Shown here one piece after another: positions 16,689 to 26,230 of a stretch of DNA of 64,000 nt (positions are counted from its first letter, which is position 1; the number at the start of each line of letters is the position of its first letter). Both the position numbers and the translations under genes were made by a program. The notes under the pieces are model-generated. The model made no database searches. It was not told the DNA's origin and worked only from the letters and a program-made list of their open reading frames with translations. Source of the DNA: Desulfobotulus alkaliphilus (lineage in GTDB: Bacteria > Desulfobacterota > Desulfobacteria > Desulfobacterales > ASO4-4); contig NZ_VLLC01000013.1 in assembly GCF_007830435.1 (NCBI RefSeq), forward strand, positions 2,783-66,782, given 5' to 3'.

Positions 16689-18575
16689 TTACCTGTATTC
16701 TTTACGGAAAAGCCCCATATTGCCCGATGCCATTGGCCTGCGTTCCGTTCCGGCAGGAATGGAAAAGTATTCGGGTCTTGCAGCAGGACCGGTTTCCACC
16801 ATGATGTCTTTCCAGATGGGAAGGGCCGTGCGTGCACCGGTTTCCATAGGTCCAAGGCTTTCATTCCTGTCACAGCCTGTCCAGACCCCAAGGGCCATGG
16901 CAGGTGAAAATCCGATGAAAAGACCGTCCCTGAAATTGTCTGTGGTGCCTGTTTTCCCACCAAGGGCACGGTTTGAGGCCTTTGCCCTGCGGCCAGTCCC
17001 CTCAGTGACTACGGCCTGAAGCATGTCCGTCATGATGGCCGCACTTTCGGGATGCATGGCGGATCGGCTTTTTCTGGGCGAGGCATAAAGAATCCTGCCG
17101 CTGGCATCTTCCACTTTTCTGATACGCCAGGGCTGATGATACATGCCGCCTGCCGGAAAAATCGCATAGGCGGCCGTCAGCTCTTCCAGAGTGACTTCCG
17201 ATGTTCCCAGGGCCAGAGAAAGATTGGCTTGAAGGGGGCTTTTGATCCCAAGATTTCCGGCAAAGGCCACCACCTTTTCGGGCGTCATCTGATCCGTAAG
17301 GCGGATGGGAGGGATGTTCCTTGACAGGGCCAGGGAGGTTCTCAGGGAAATATTGCCCATAAAATTCCTTGAAAAATTCCGGGGCATCCAGTTCTGGCCC
17401 CGGCTCTGGGGAAAAATGACGGGTGTATCGCTGATCATCTGATCCTGCTCTGCTCCCCCTTCAATGGCCATGGCAAAAATCAGGGGTTTAAAGGCGGAGC
17501 CGGGCTGTCTTCTGGCCTGGGTTGACCGGTCAAAGGGACTCTGGGCGTAGTTTCTGCCCCCGATCTGGGCCAGAACCGCTCCCGTATGGATATCCAGTGC
17601 CAGTACCGCAGACTGGGGAAGGGCTGTGATTTGCTGAGCCCGCATCCGGGTTTCAAGGGCAGCCATATGGGTGTGCACGGCCTCTTCAGCAGCTTCCTGT
17701 ACCCGGCTGTCAAGGCTTGTGTGCACACGCAGGCCGGATTGATACAGGATGTCCGGACCTAAAGCTTCTTCCAGCTCCATTCTCACCTGTTCGATGAACC
17801 AGGGCGCCTTTCTGGAGGAGGGGGAGTGGCCAGCAGCAAGGGTAACCGGTTCTTCCAAAGCCGCTTCCAGTTGATCCTGTGAAATAATTCCCGTTGCATG
17901 CATCTGGCGAAGGACCGTATTGCGGCGGGCAAGGGCCCTTTCCATGCTGGCCCTTGGAGAAAAGCGGGAGGGGGCTTTGGGAAGGCCTGCAATCAGGGCA
18001 GCTTCGGCAAGGGAGATTTCCTCCACGGATTTTCCAAAGTACCTTATGGATGCGGCTTCCACGCCGTAGCTGCCACTTCCCAGATAAATCTGATTGAGAT
18101 AAAGGGTGAGAATTTCTTCTTTGGTATATCTTCGTTCTATCTGCAGGGCAAGAAAGGCCTCCCGAACCTTCCTCATCAGGGTTTTATCCGGACTGAGAAA
18201 AAGGGTTTTCGCAAGCTGCTGGGTCAGGGTACTGGCACCTTCGGAGTAGCCGCCGGATTGCAGGTTTCTGACAACAGCCCGTAAAATGCCCTTTGGGTCC
18301 ATACCATGGTGGGAATAAAAATTTCTGTCTTCCGTTGCAATGAGTGCCTGTTTTAAAATATCGGGTATCTGGTCTGAGACAACGGGCATGCGGTTTTCCG
18401 CATAAAACCGGGCCAGCAGCACACCGTCACTGGAAAAAACCTGGGTCAGGGATGAAGGCCGGTATTCTTCAAGGGCAGTGATCTGGGGGAGATCCCGCAT
18501 GGTTCCAATGATAAGGCCAAGAAGAAGACCCCCAATAAGTCCCGGAAAACACCAGATCAGCAGGAAACGTTTCAT
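16689..18575 (-). CDS. Penicillin-binding protein 1A (bifunctional transglycosylase/transpeptidase)
   Basis: A class A PBP of 628 aa that polymerises and cross-links peptidoglycan from the periplasmic face. An N-terminal membrane anchor (residues 4-24) is followed by the family 51 transglycosylase with catalytic Glu82 in ATEDRNFYSHHG and the motif GASTLTQQLAKTLFL. The transpeptidase has Ser360-x-x-Lys363 (GSAFK), SRN 418-420 and KTG 541-543. It is shorter than E. coli PBP1A and lacks the OB-type insertion. A terminator precedes it on this strand, so it has its own promoter. Confidence 0.94.
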   Translation of the reverse strand: MKRFLLIWCFPGLIGGLLLGLIIGTMRDLPQITALEEYRPSSLTQVFSSDGVLLARFYAENRMPVVSDQIPDILKQALIATEDRNFYSHHGMDPKGILRAVVRNLQSGGYSEGASTLTQQLAKTLFLSPDKTLMRKVREAFLALQIERRYTKEEILTLYLNQIYLGSGSYGVEAASIRYFGKSVEEISLAEAALIAGLPKAPSRFSPRASMERALARRNTVLRQMHATGIISQDQLEAALEEPVTLAAGHSPSSRKAPWFIEQVRMELEEALGPDILYQSGLRVHTSLDSRVQEAAEEAVHTHMAALETRMRAQQITALPQSAVLALDIHTGAVLAQIGGRNYAQSPFDRSTQARRQPGSAFKPLIFAMAIEGGAEQDQMISDTPVIFPQSRGQNWMPRNFSRNFMGNISLRTSLALSRNIPPIRLTDQMTPEKVVAFAGNLGIKSPLQANLSLALGTSEVTLEELTAAYAIFPAGGMYHQPWRIRKVEDASGRILYASPRKSRSAMHPESAAIMTDMLQAVVTEGTGRRAKASNRALGGKTGTTDNFRDGLFIGFSPAMALGVWTGCDRNESLGPMETGARTALPIWKDIMVETGPAARPEYFSIPAGTERRPMASGNMGLFRKEYR

Positions 18576-18590
18576 GTCGCAGGTTCCGGA

Positions 18591-18628
18591 AAATGAAAAG
18601 GGACCCGGACAGAAGGTCGTCGGGTCCC
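18591..18628 (-). terminator. Rho-independent terminator of the chemosensory operon
   Basis: A perfect 8-bp stem CGGGTCCC/GGGACCCG (18600-18607 with 18621-18628), followed on the minus strand by TTTTCATTTT. It lies 24 bp after the stop of the HEAT/receiver gene and just before the PBP1A start. Confidence 0.85.
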
Positions 18629-18651
18629 GTGTTTTATTAAAAGCAAGAGCA

Positions 18652-20313
18652 TCAGGTCAGCTGCTTTATGTTGGCTGCAAGGTCTGCATCATCAAAGGGC
18701 TTATGCATGACCATGGAAATACCGATACCTTTCATGCTTTCCGTGTCTATGCGGGCGTTGGGATGACCGGAGTGCTGTCCCACAAAGTCGCTCTGGGTGG
18801 TGATCATGATGATGGGCAGGCTGGCCGGGGTGTATTTGCGGCGCAGCTCCTTTGTGAGCTGGATACCGTTGATGTCCGGCATATTGAGATCCGTGATAAC
18901 AAGGTCCGGCTTTTCTTCAAGGGCTGCTTCGATGGCCCTTGAGGGGAAATCGAAAAGAACAGGCGAATGCCCCATGGCGTGGAGTTTGCTCTTGTAAATA
19001 CGCAGCATCATCTTGGAGTCGTCCACAACAAATATCGTAAGTCCCCTGGTTTCCTTTTCCGGTGCCACGGCTGCAAGAATTTTCTCTGCCAGTTCATGGT
19101 GGCCCTGGCTCTGCATAAGGGCCAGATAGTGCTTTCTGATATCCGGATGGGCTTTGCCCGCAAGGTGGGAAATGGCAATATTGCTGAAAGATTCTTCCTG
19201 TATGAGATTCTCAAAGGTTTTATCCGCTCCCGCATCAATGAGGGTGGCCACAATCTGGCTGGCATTGTCATCACCGGGGGCAATCATGTTCTTGAGGCCT
19301 GCTGCAAGTATGGGAGAAAGATTTTTATCCACGGCCCTTGCCGCAGCAAGGCGGACCTGCTCTTCGGGATCTTCAAGGCCCGTGGCCAGACTGATGGCGG
19401 CTTTGGCAGCGGGCAACCTTTCCATGGCTTCATAGGCGGCAAAGCGGACGTTTGCGTTGTCCGGTCTTCTGAACAGAATTTTCTGAATGGCGGGAATGGC
19501 GCTTTTGTCACCGATATTGCCAAGGACATTGAGGGTATGCACAAGGGCGTCATCATCGGTTTCCTTGAGATTTTCCACCACAACGGGTACGGCCTTGTCT
19601 CCAATGGAAATCAGTTTGTCTATGGTCCAGTTGCGGACATCCACGTAATGGGAGTTCAAAAGCTGGGTGAGACGCTGGAGAGCCGCCTGATCCTGAATTT
19701 CTCCAAGGGCTTCGATAATGAGCTGGTCTGTGCGGTTGTCTCCCCGTATGGCTTCTGCCAGAAGGTGGATGGCTGTGGGGCCGCCGATTTCCGCAAGGGC
19801 AAAGATGGCTTCCTGTTTGAGTTCTTCATCTCCGTAAAAAATAAAATCCGCAATGGCCCGGATACAGGTCTGGGAGGCCATCAGGCTTAAGGCTTTTATG
19901 GTTTCACGGAGAAAGTCCGCATCGGATTTACGGGAAAGGTAATCCGAGAGAAGGGGTATGGCTTCTTTGACCTGAAGTTCTCCTGCAATGCGGATCAGGG
20001 GAAGACGTTTATCCAGAGTGTCGGCCTTCAGTTCTTCCAGAAGCAGATCCTGACATGCACAGGATTTGTCCAGCAGCAGATCGTGGAGCCTGTTTTTGAC
20101 TCCGGAGTCGGAAATGGGCAGCTCCAGCATATAGCAGAGGGCTGGGTGGACCACCCGGTCTTCGGCCTTGCTGATTTCATAAAGGGTACGGATCTGGTTT
20201 TTTGGATCTATTTTGGGAAGAAACTGAAGCAGGGCTTTGGCCTTTACCATGTCCTTTTGTGATATGCAGAACTTCAGTTCATCGATAAATTCGGAAATAC
20301 TAATTTTTGTCAT
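18652..20313 (-). CDS. HEAT-repeat protein with C-terminal response-regulator receiver domain
   Basis: A 553-aa protein in which about 400 residues of alpha-helical HEAT-like repeats (units such as EAIFALAEIGGPTAIHLLAEAI) precede a CheY-like receiver at about 425-552. The receiver has the acidic pair Asp431/Asp432, phospho-acceptor Asp475 (VITDLNMPD) and Lys538 (MHKPF), so it should be phosphorylatable. It is the last gene of the cheA-cheW-cheB-cheR operon, 25 nt after cheR. It may be the output of the pathway, with phosphorylation altering a protein-binding scaffold; this is inference, as no DNA-binding or enzyme domain is visible. Confidence 0.85.
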   Translation of the reverse strand: MTKISISEFIDELKFCISQKDMVKAKALLQFLPKIDPKNQIRTLYEISKAEDRVVHPALCYMLELPISDSGVKNRLHDLLLDKSCACQDLLLEELKADTLDKRLPLIRIAGELQVKEAIPLLSDYLSRKSDADFLRETIKALSLMASQTCIRAIADFIFYGDEELKQEAIFALAEIGGPTAIHLLAEAIRGDNRTDQLIIEALGEIQDQAALQRLTQLLNSHYVDVRNWTIDKLISIGDKAVPVVVENLKETDDDALVHTLNVLGNIGDKSAIPAIQKILFRRPDNANVRFAAYEAMERLPAAKAAISLATGLEDPEEQVRLAAARAVDKNLSPILAAGLKNMIAPGDDNASQIVATLIDAGADKTFENLIQEESFSNIAISHLAGKAHPDIRKHYLALMQSQGHHELAEKILAAVAPEKETRGLTIFVVDDSKMMLRIYKSKLHAMGHSPVLFDFPSRAIEAALEEKPDLVITDLNMPDINGIQLTKELRRKYTPASLPIIMITTQSDFVGQHSGHPNARIDTESMKGIGISMVMHKPFDDADLAANIKQLT

Positions 20314-20338
20314 GGATCATTTCCTTATGACGGGTTCT

Positions 20339-21190
20339 TCATGACTGGCCCCTGAACTGGTAAAAGATGGAGTTCAGGTATTTTTTTGGTTCAAAAAGAG
20401 CCGTTTCATTGCTTAAGGATTCCGTGGAGCCGATGAGCAGGTAGCCATCCGGTTCCAGTACACTGGCAATTTTCTGGTAAAGCTGTTTGCGGTCCTGGGG
20501 GGTGAAATAGATGGCCACATTTCTGCAAAAGATAATATCGAATTTGCCGACTCCGGTGAAAGGCTTCATGAGGTTCATCTTTTTAAAAGAAGCCATGGCC
20601 CGGATTTCATCTTTAATACGCCAGTTGTCTCCGTCCCTGTTGAAGTAACGCTGCAGCCTCTGGGGGGTGAGGCCACGGGCGGCTTCAAACTTGTTATAAC
20701 GACCGTAGCTGGCCTGGGCAACGGCAGCATCGGAGATGTCCGTTCCCACCAGACGGATGTCATAATCCTTCAGGTTGAGGCCGAGTTCCTTCAGGGTCAT
20801 GGCAATGGAATAGATTTCCTGACCCGTGGAGCTGGCCGCACTCCAGATGCGTATGGGAATTCTTCCGCCAGTTTTTTTCGCTTTCTGACTCCGCTTGTCC
20901 ACAAGATCCGGAATAATTTTGTGCTGGAGCAGCTCAAAGGGGTGTTTATCCCGGAAAAAATAGGTTTCATTGGTGGAAATGGCATCAATGACCCGTTTTT
21001 CAAGATCTTTTTTAAAATCCTTTTGAATTTTCTGGTAAAGATCCGTATAGGAGGTCGCTCCGAGTTCTTCCAGCAGAGGATGCAGTCGGGTTTCCACCAG
21101 ATACTCTTTCCCGGCAGCCAGGGCAATACCTGAAATATCTAGGATATATTTGGAAAAGAGAGCGAATTCCTGGGGGGTAATTTTTATCAT
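20339..21190 (-). CDS. cheR: Chemotaxis protein methyltransferase CheR
   Basis: Methylates glutamates of methyl-accepting chemoreceptors using S-adenosylmethionine. The 283-aa protein has the N-terminal CheR helical domain and a SAM-binding fold (IWSAASSTGQEIYSIAM), with the characteristic DIIFCRNVAIYF and YLLIGSTESL segments. It lies 13 nt downstream of cheB. There is no C-terminal TPR or receptor-pentapeptide binding extension. Confidence 0.93.
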   Translation of the reverse strand: MIKITPQEFALFSKYILDISGIALAAGKEYLVETRLHPLLEELGATSYTDLYQKIQKDFKKDLEKRVIDAISTNETYFFRDKHPFELLQHKIIPDLVDKRSQKAKKTGGRIPIRIWSAASSTGQEIYSIAMTLKELGLNLKDYDIRLVGTDISDAAVAQASYGRYNKFEAARGLTPQRLQRYFNRDGDNWRIKDEIRAMASFKKMNLMKPFTGVGKFDIIFCRNVAIYFTPQDRKQLYQKIASVLEPDGYLLIGSTESLSNETALFEPKKYLNSIFYQFRGQS

Positions 21191-21203
21191 GGGCCACCGG
21201 ATT

Positions 21204-22334
21204 TTAAGGGCGAACGGTTTTCAGAATGGCTGAAGCAATATCGTTCAGGGAAACCACAATATCCGTGATGCCGGATTCAATGGGCTCTTTGGGCATCCCA
21301 AAAACGGTACAGCTGGCCTCATCCTGGGCAATGATATGGGCTCCGGAGTTTTTCATTTCCCTTAAGCCTGCGGAGCCGTCGGATCCCATACCTGTCATGA
21401 TGACACCGGTTGCCCGCCCCACATAATGGCTGGCAACGGAGCGGAAGAGGTAATCCGCAGAGGGACGGCAACTGTTTTCCGGAGGATCATCGGTGATTTT
21501 GATCAAGCGATTTTTACCATCTCCGGCAGCCACCACCTTCATCTGTTTTCCTCCCGGAGCAATATAGGCAGTATTGTTCTGTATGATTTCTCCCTGTTCC
21601 GCTTCTTTCACCTGTATGGTGCATTTGGCGTTGAGGCTTTTGGCAAGGGATGCGGTAAAAATGGGAGGCATATGCTGAACAATGAGAATGGGTACCCCCA
21701 TATCACCGGGAAGCATGGGCATCATACGGGCCAGTGCATTGGGACCACCCGTGGAGATACCGATGGCGACAATTTCTGATCTGGATCTGCGTGCGGTCAG
21801 TTTCTGCATGCGCTGACCGATATCACTTACGGTGCTGCTGCGGACAGGGGCTGCTGGCGCTGGTCCCGATGGGACGGTTTTCCGGGCGGGAGGAGAAGGC
21901 ATTCCCCGGAGGCGTTCCCGTATGTCTTTTCTTCGCTGGAAGGTCTGGATGATGGGTACAAGGATGCTGCGCACCGCTGCCAGATTTTCTGTCATGGAAC
22001 CGCTCTGGGGTTTAGGAACAAAATCAAAGGCTCCCAGTTCCAGGGCACGGATGGTGATTTCACTTCCCCGGGTGGTGAGGGTACTGAGCATGACCACACC
22101 GACCTCAGGGGCAATTCTGTGCATTTCTTCCAATACTTCAAGCCCGTTCATTTCGGGCATTTCAACATCCAGAGTAATGAGATCCGGTTTGAGTGCAGCG
22201 ATACGGGAAAGGGCAACCTTTCCATTATTGGCACTGCCCACCACCTGTACGCCGGGGATGGTGGAGAGGATATCACTGACGATTTTCCGGTATACAATGG
22301 TATCATCAACAACAAGAACACGGAGCTGGCTCAC
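21204..22334 (-). CDS. cheB: Protein-glutamate methylesterase CheB
   Basis: Removes methyl groups from chemoreceptors and deamidates glutamines once phosphorylated by CheA. In 376 aa it has an N-terminal receiver (Asp10, Asp11, phospho-Asp56) and a proline-rich linker (about 145-170). The catalytic domain has Ser194 (GISTGGP), His221 (VQHMPP) and Asp319 (TGMGSDGS). It lies between cheW and cheR in one transcriptional unit. Confidence 0.94.
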   Translation of the reverse strand: MSQLRVLVVDDTIVYRKIVSDILSTIPGVQVVGSANNGKVALSRIAALKPDLITLDVEMPEMNGLEVLEEMHRIAPEVGVVMLSTLTTRGSEITIRALELGAFDFVPKPQSGSMTENLAAVRSILVPIIQTFQRRKDIRERLRGMPSPPARKTVPSGPAPAAPVRSSTVSDIGQRMQKLTARRSRSEIVAIGISTGGPNALARMMPMLPGDMGVPILIVQHMPPIFTASLAKSLNAKCTIQVKEAEQGEIIQNNTAYIAPGGKQMKVVAAGDGKNRLIKITDDPPENSCRPSADYLFRSVASHYVGRATGVIMTGMGSDGSAGLREMKNSGAHIIAQDEASCTVFGMPKEPIESGITDIVVSLNDIASAILKTVRP

Positions 22335-22414
22335 GGATACACGTTTCCTGATAAGAGGTGAGAAGGAGTACGGCGGATTGTCTGGTCCGTCTTTCCTGAA
22401 GAAAGGCCAGATGC

Positions 22415-22870
22415 TTAGTCTTCCAGTACGGCATTGATATCCAGAAGTCCGATGAGTTTTTTTTCTGTTTTAAAGACCCCATGGAAAAAACGTCCCTGCA
22501 CGCCGCCGATGTTGGAGGGTGGAGGTTCGATGCGGGAAGACTCGGCCAGCAGAACATCACTGATGCTGTCCACAAGGAGGCCTACCTGCTCATCCTTGAA
22601 ATCCACAATGATATTGCGGTTATCTTTTCCGGGTTCAACGGAGGAAAGTCCCAGCTTGATGCCCAGATCAATGATGGTGACAATGCGGCCCCTGAGATTC
22701 AGCACACCCTGCACATAGTCCGCAGCCTGGGGCACGGTGGTGACTTCCGTGAGCTTATTGATTTCCTGAATCCTCAGAATGTCAATGCCGCAGAGGGCAT
22801 CTCCGATATAAAAGGTTGCCAGCTCAAGTAAACGGTTTTCCTGGGTGTTTTTTTCAGCCTGTTTTTGCAT
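22415..22870 (-). CDS. cheW: Chemotaxis coupling protein CheW
   Basis: A 151-aa single-domain SH3-like scaffold that links chemoreceptors to CheA. It shows the CheW pattern IQEINKLTEVTTVPQAADYVQGVLNLRGRIVTIIDLGIKLG and ends VFKTEKKLIGLLDINAVLED. It follows cheA by 75 nt, with a strong stem-loop in between, and precedes cheB by 80 nt. Confidence 0.93.
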   Translation of the reverse strand: MQKQAEKNTQENRLLELATFYIGDALCGIDILRIQEINKLTEVTTVPQAADYVQGVLNLRGRIVTIIDLGIKLGLSSVEPGKDNRNIIVDFKDEQVGLLVDSISDVLLAESSRIEPPPSNIGGVQGRFFHGVFKTEKKLIGLLDINAVLED

Positions 22871-22902
22871 GGGTGTTTTCCTTACAATGGGACCGGACAG
22901 GA

Positions 22903-22941
22903 ATTTTCGGGGGCAAAGGATTTTCCCTGCCCCCCGAAAAT
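22903..22941 (-). other. Strong stem-loop between cheA and cheW
   Basis: ATTTTCGGGGGCA (22903-22915) pairs with TGCCCCCCGAAAAT (22928-22941), with one bulged C. On the minus strand it follows the cheA stop closely and has no T-run. It could stabilise the cheA 3' end or act as a partial terminator, setting the CheA:CheW ratio. Confidence 0.6.
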
Positions 22942-22945
22942 GGGC

Positions 22946-25900
22946 TCATACAATACTTGCCATGGTATCCCGTATGGATATGAGCAGTTTTTCCCGGTCC
23001 AGTTTGATCTGGTAGTCGTCTATGCCCGCAGCCTGTCCTTTGATGATATCCTCTTCACCGGCAAGGGAGGTGAGGGCAATGACCGTAAGATGGGAGAAAC
23101 GGGAATCTCCCTTTATTTTACGGGTCAGCTCAAATCCATCCATATTGGGCATTTCAAGGTCCGTGAGCACAAGTCCAATTTCATCGACATGGGTCTCCAG
23201 AAGGGAGAAAGCCTCCACTCCGTCTTCTGCAACAAGAACCTCATATCCGTCTTCCGTCAGGAAGCTTGTGACCTGATTTCTGAAAAATGCGGAATCTTCG
23301 GCAAAGAGAATTTTGACGCCACCCTGCATCTGACCATTGCTGTCCAGAACGGGTGCCGTGGCAGAAAGTCCCGTAAACCATTCCGGATTGAGGGTTTTTA
23401 CAACGCCAAAGATGTCCACCATCAGGGTGGTCCGTCCGCCGATGATCATGGAACCCATGATACCCGGCTGTTTCAGTGTGCTGGCATCCACATTCAGGGT
23501 GGCTTCTACGGCATCCACGGGCGGGCTGACCATCAGGCCGATTTCCCTGCCTGTAAATTTAAATACAATGACTTCCACCTGTTCCCTTTCGGGAAGGGGC
23601 TGGATATTGGCCACTTCGCCCAGCTCGTGCAGGGGCAGGGAACCTCCCCTGTACTGCACAACCCGCTTGCCACCGACATATTCGATGTCCGTGGACTTAA
23701 TGCGTTCAATGCGTTCCACAAGATTGAGGGGAACGCCGAACTGTTCCGTTTCCGCATTGCGGAAAAGAAGCAGGGATGCCTTGTCTTCCTGTCTCTGGGT
23801 ACTTTCGATGAGTTCTTTTTCTGCATGGGCAAGGGTTTTGGAGGCGCCGCTGGAGGAAAGGTCTGCCATTTCCGCAAGGGATGCCACATCGAGGATCAGG
23901 GCAACGCGGCCATCTCCCATGATGGTGGCACCTGCATACCCTTTGCAGTCCTTCAGATGGCGGCCAAGGGGTTTTACAACAATCTCTTCGGAATCCCTCA
24001 GCTGGTCCACCACAAGACCGTAACGGAAGGTGCCCGTGGAAACCACGGCGATATTGATGGCACTGTCGGCCCTGAACCGACGGTCTTCCTGTTTTCTGGG
24101 GGCTTTATCTTCTTTTTTTAATACCTTTTCCCTGCCGCCATCCAGTTGGGCGGATCTGCGGTCGGCAATGTTGACCCTTCTGTCTTCTTTTTCTTCCCCG
24201 GTTTCGGGGTCAATGTATGTTTTTTTAATGCCAAGGACATCGGACAGATCCAGAAGGGGCAGCAGGGTTCCGCGGAGGCGGACCACAGCGGCTTTGCCGA
24301 CCTTTTCTATGCGCTCCTTTACTTGGGCTGCGGGTATGCGCAGCAGTTCATTGAGGTTGACCTGGGGAATGGCGTAGCGCTCTTTGCCCACGGAAATAAT
24401 CTGGCTGGGAATGATGGCAAGGGTCAGGGGAAGCTTGATGCGGATGATGGTGCCCGAACCTACTTTGGAATCAATATCCACAATACCGCCAAGGCGGTCC
24501 AGGTTGGTTTTCACCACATCCATGCCCACCCCGCGGCCCGATACATCGGTAACCTGCTGGGCCGTGGAAAAACCGGGAAGAAAAATCAGATTGATTTTTT
24601 CCTTGGCAGACAGGGTCTGGATGTCCTGTTCAGAAATCAGGCCCTTGGAAAAGGCGGATTTTGATATGGCTTCAGGGTCAAGGCCCTTGCCGTCATCTTC
24701 AATTTCTATATTGACCTGACCGGCTTCATGGAAGGCCTTGAGCCGGATGGTGCCGACTCTGGGCTTGCCACTGCGCTGGCGGATATCCGGAGTTTCTATG
24801 CCATGGTCAACGGAATTTCTCACCAGATGGGTCAAAGGATCATTGATGGCCTCGATAATGGTTTTATCCAGCTCAACTTCCTTGCCTTCAATCTTCAGGT
24901 TGATTTCCTTGTGCAGGGACTTGGAGAGATCCCTTACAATGCGGGTGAATTTATTGAAAACATTGGCAATGGGCTGCATGCGGGTCCGCATGATGGCCTC
25001 CTGAAGTTCGGAGGTGATCATGTCGATGCGCTGGCCTGCGGCCTCAATGGCCTGGGAGCTGCTGGTGGCAATGCCCTGGGTCAGCTGGTTGCGGCTGAGC
25101 ACCAGTTCCCCCGCAAGGGTCATGAGGGTATCCAGAAGATTGACATTCACCCTCAGGGAGGCCTGACTTTTCTGCTTGTCATTTTTACTGGCGCTGTCAG
25201 AGATCTCATCATCCGGATCATCTGTGTTTCCCGAAGACCAGGAAGCAGCCGTGGAAGCGTAGGCCGGTTCCTGTGGCGGCAGCGCGGCAGCAGCAGGGGG
25301 GCTGACTGCTGGTTCCGGCTTCGGTTCGGGCAGGGGGGGGGCCGGAGCAGGCATGGCGGGTGCCGGTTTTTCGACTGTCTTGACTGCGGGTTTTTCCGGA
25401 GGCGCCGTGGGAGCTGCGGGGCGGTCTGCGGCAACCGGTGATTCAGTTCCGCCACTTTCCGTGGTGGCTTCCGGCGGGATATGGTGAACGTATTCCGGGT
25501 CGAGATCCACCAGAATGGAGGCCATATCCGGCTCTATGATGGAGGCGAAAAGGATGAGGAAGGGAATTCTTCTTGGAAAATCATCCTCCAGTGTGCCTAC
25601 GGCGTCAAAGTCAATTTTAGAATCCAGGATGATACCGCTGTTCAGGAGGGAAGTAATCACATCCAGAGGGGTTTTGTTTTTTTTCTGGATATCCTGAAGC
25701 ATATCAAATTCCAGAAGATAGAGGAACTTGCCGTGTTTGAAGGCCTGATCCAGATCAAAACGGGAGGCTTCCATGCGCGCCTGTCCCACGGGATGCTGTA
25801 TGAATACTTTTTCACTCACGGTTTTTTTCTCCGCTTCAGGAAGAGAGCCTTCGGTGATGGCTATCAGGGCCTGAAGAAGGGTATCAATATTGACACTGTT

Positions 25901-26230
25901 GCTGGTTTCCACGTCCTGTATCAGTTCCCTGAGCCGGTCAAAGGCCTGCAAAAGAACGGAAATAATCTCTGGTGTGGGCACCATCTCATGGCTGCGAACC
26001 AGTCCCAGAATGCTCTCAAGGTTGTGGGAAAGATCTTTGATGGTTCCAAGGCCCATGAATCCAGCACCTCCTTTGATGGAGTGTGCCGCCCGGAAGACGT
26101 TGTTGACCAGATCTTCATCAATGTCGGCCCCCTGGGATTCAATGGCCAGGAGATCATTTTCGATATCTGAAAGGTGTTCCAGGGATTCTTCCACATACAT
26201 GCGCAAGGTTTCGTCATCTTCAAAGATCAT
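22946..26230 (-). CDS. cheA: Hybrid chemotaxis histidine kinase CheA with second CheW-like domain and receiver
   Basis: A 1094-aa kinase. In order: a phosphotransfer domain with His50 (RAAHSIKGGAGFM), a region of about 120 residues, a long Pro/Ala-rich linker, a dimerisation helix pair and an HATPase domain (NSVDHGIE, DDGKGLD, GRGVGMDVVKTNLDRLGG). Then come a CheW-like P5 domain with a charged insertion of about 45 residues (EEKEDRRVNIADRRS), a second CheW-like domain, and a C-terminal receiver (LFAEDSAFFR, VLTDLEMPNMDG). The end of the receiver reads IKLDREK, so the usual Lys-Pro is Lys-Leu. ATG 26230 has GGAGG 7 nt upstream; the frame extends further but without a site. It is the first gene of the operon. 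Confidence 0.93.
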   Translation of the reverse strand: MIFEDDETLRMYVEESLEHLSDIENDLLAIESQGADIDEDLVNNVFRAAHSIKGGAGFMGLGTIKDLSHNLESILGLVRSHEMVPTPEIISVLLQAFDRLRELIQDVETSNSVNIDTLLQALIAITEGSLPEAEKKTVSEKVFIQHPVGQARMEASRFDLDQAFKHGKFLYLLEFDMLQDIQKKNKTPLDVITSLLNSGIILDSKIDFDAVGTLEDDFPRRIPFLILFASIIEPDMASILVDLDPEYVHHIPPEATTESGGTESPVAADRPAAPTAPPEKPAVKTVEKPAPAMPAPAPPLPEPKPEPAVSPPAAAALPPQEPAYASTAASWSSGNTDDPDDEISDSASKNDKQKSQASLRVNVNLLDTLMTLAGELVLSRNQLTQGIATSSSQAIEAAGQRIDMITSELQEAIMRTRMQPIANVFNKFTRIVRDLSKSLHKEINLKIEGKEVELDKTIIEAINDPLTHLVRNSVDHGIETPDIRQRSGKPRVGTIRLKAFHEAGQVNIEIEDDGKGLDPEAISKSAFSKGLISEQDIQTLSAKEKINLIFLPGFSTAQQVTDVSGRGVGMDVVKTNLDRLGGIVDIDSKVGSGTIIRIKLPLTLAIIPSQIISVGKERYAIPQVNLNELLRIPAAQVKERIEKVGKAAVVRLRGTLLPLLDLSDVLGIKKTYIDPETGEEKEDRRVNIADRRSAQLDGGREKVLKKEDKAPRKQEDRRFRADSAINIAVVSTGTFRYGLVVDQLRDSEEIVVKPLGRHLKDCKGYAGATIMGDGRVALILDVASLAEMADLSSSGASKTLAHAEKELIESTQRQEDKASLLLFRNAETEQFGVPLNLVERIERIKSTDIEYVGGKRVVQYRGGSLPLHELGEVANIQPLPEREQVEVIVFKFTGREIGLMVSPPVDAVEATLNVDASTLKQPGIMGSMIIGGRTTLMVDIFGVVKTLNPEWFTGLSATAPVLDSNGQMQGGVKILFAEDSAFFRNQVTSFLTEDGYEVLVAEDGVEAFSLLETHVDEIGLVLTDLEMPNMDGFELTRKIKGDSRFSHLTVIALTSLAGEEDIIKGQAAGIDDYQIKLDREKLLISIRDTMASIV

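Noticed and set aside
22865-24121. 418-codon plus-strand frame opposite cheA
   Set aside because: The overlapping cheA has clear domains in order; the antisense product resembles nothing.
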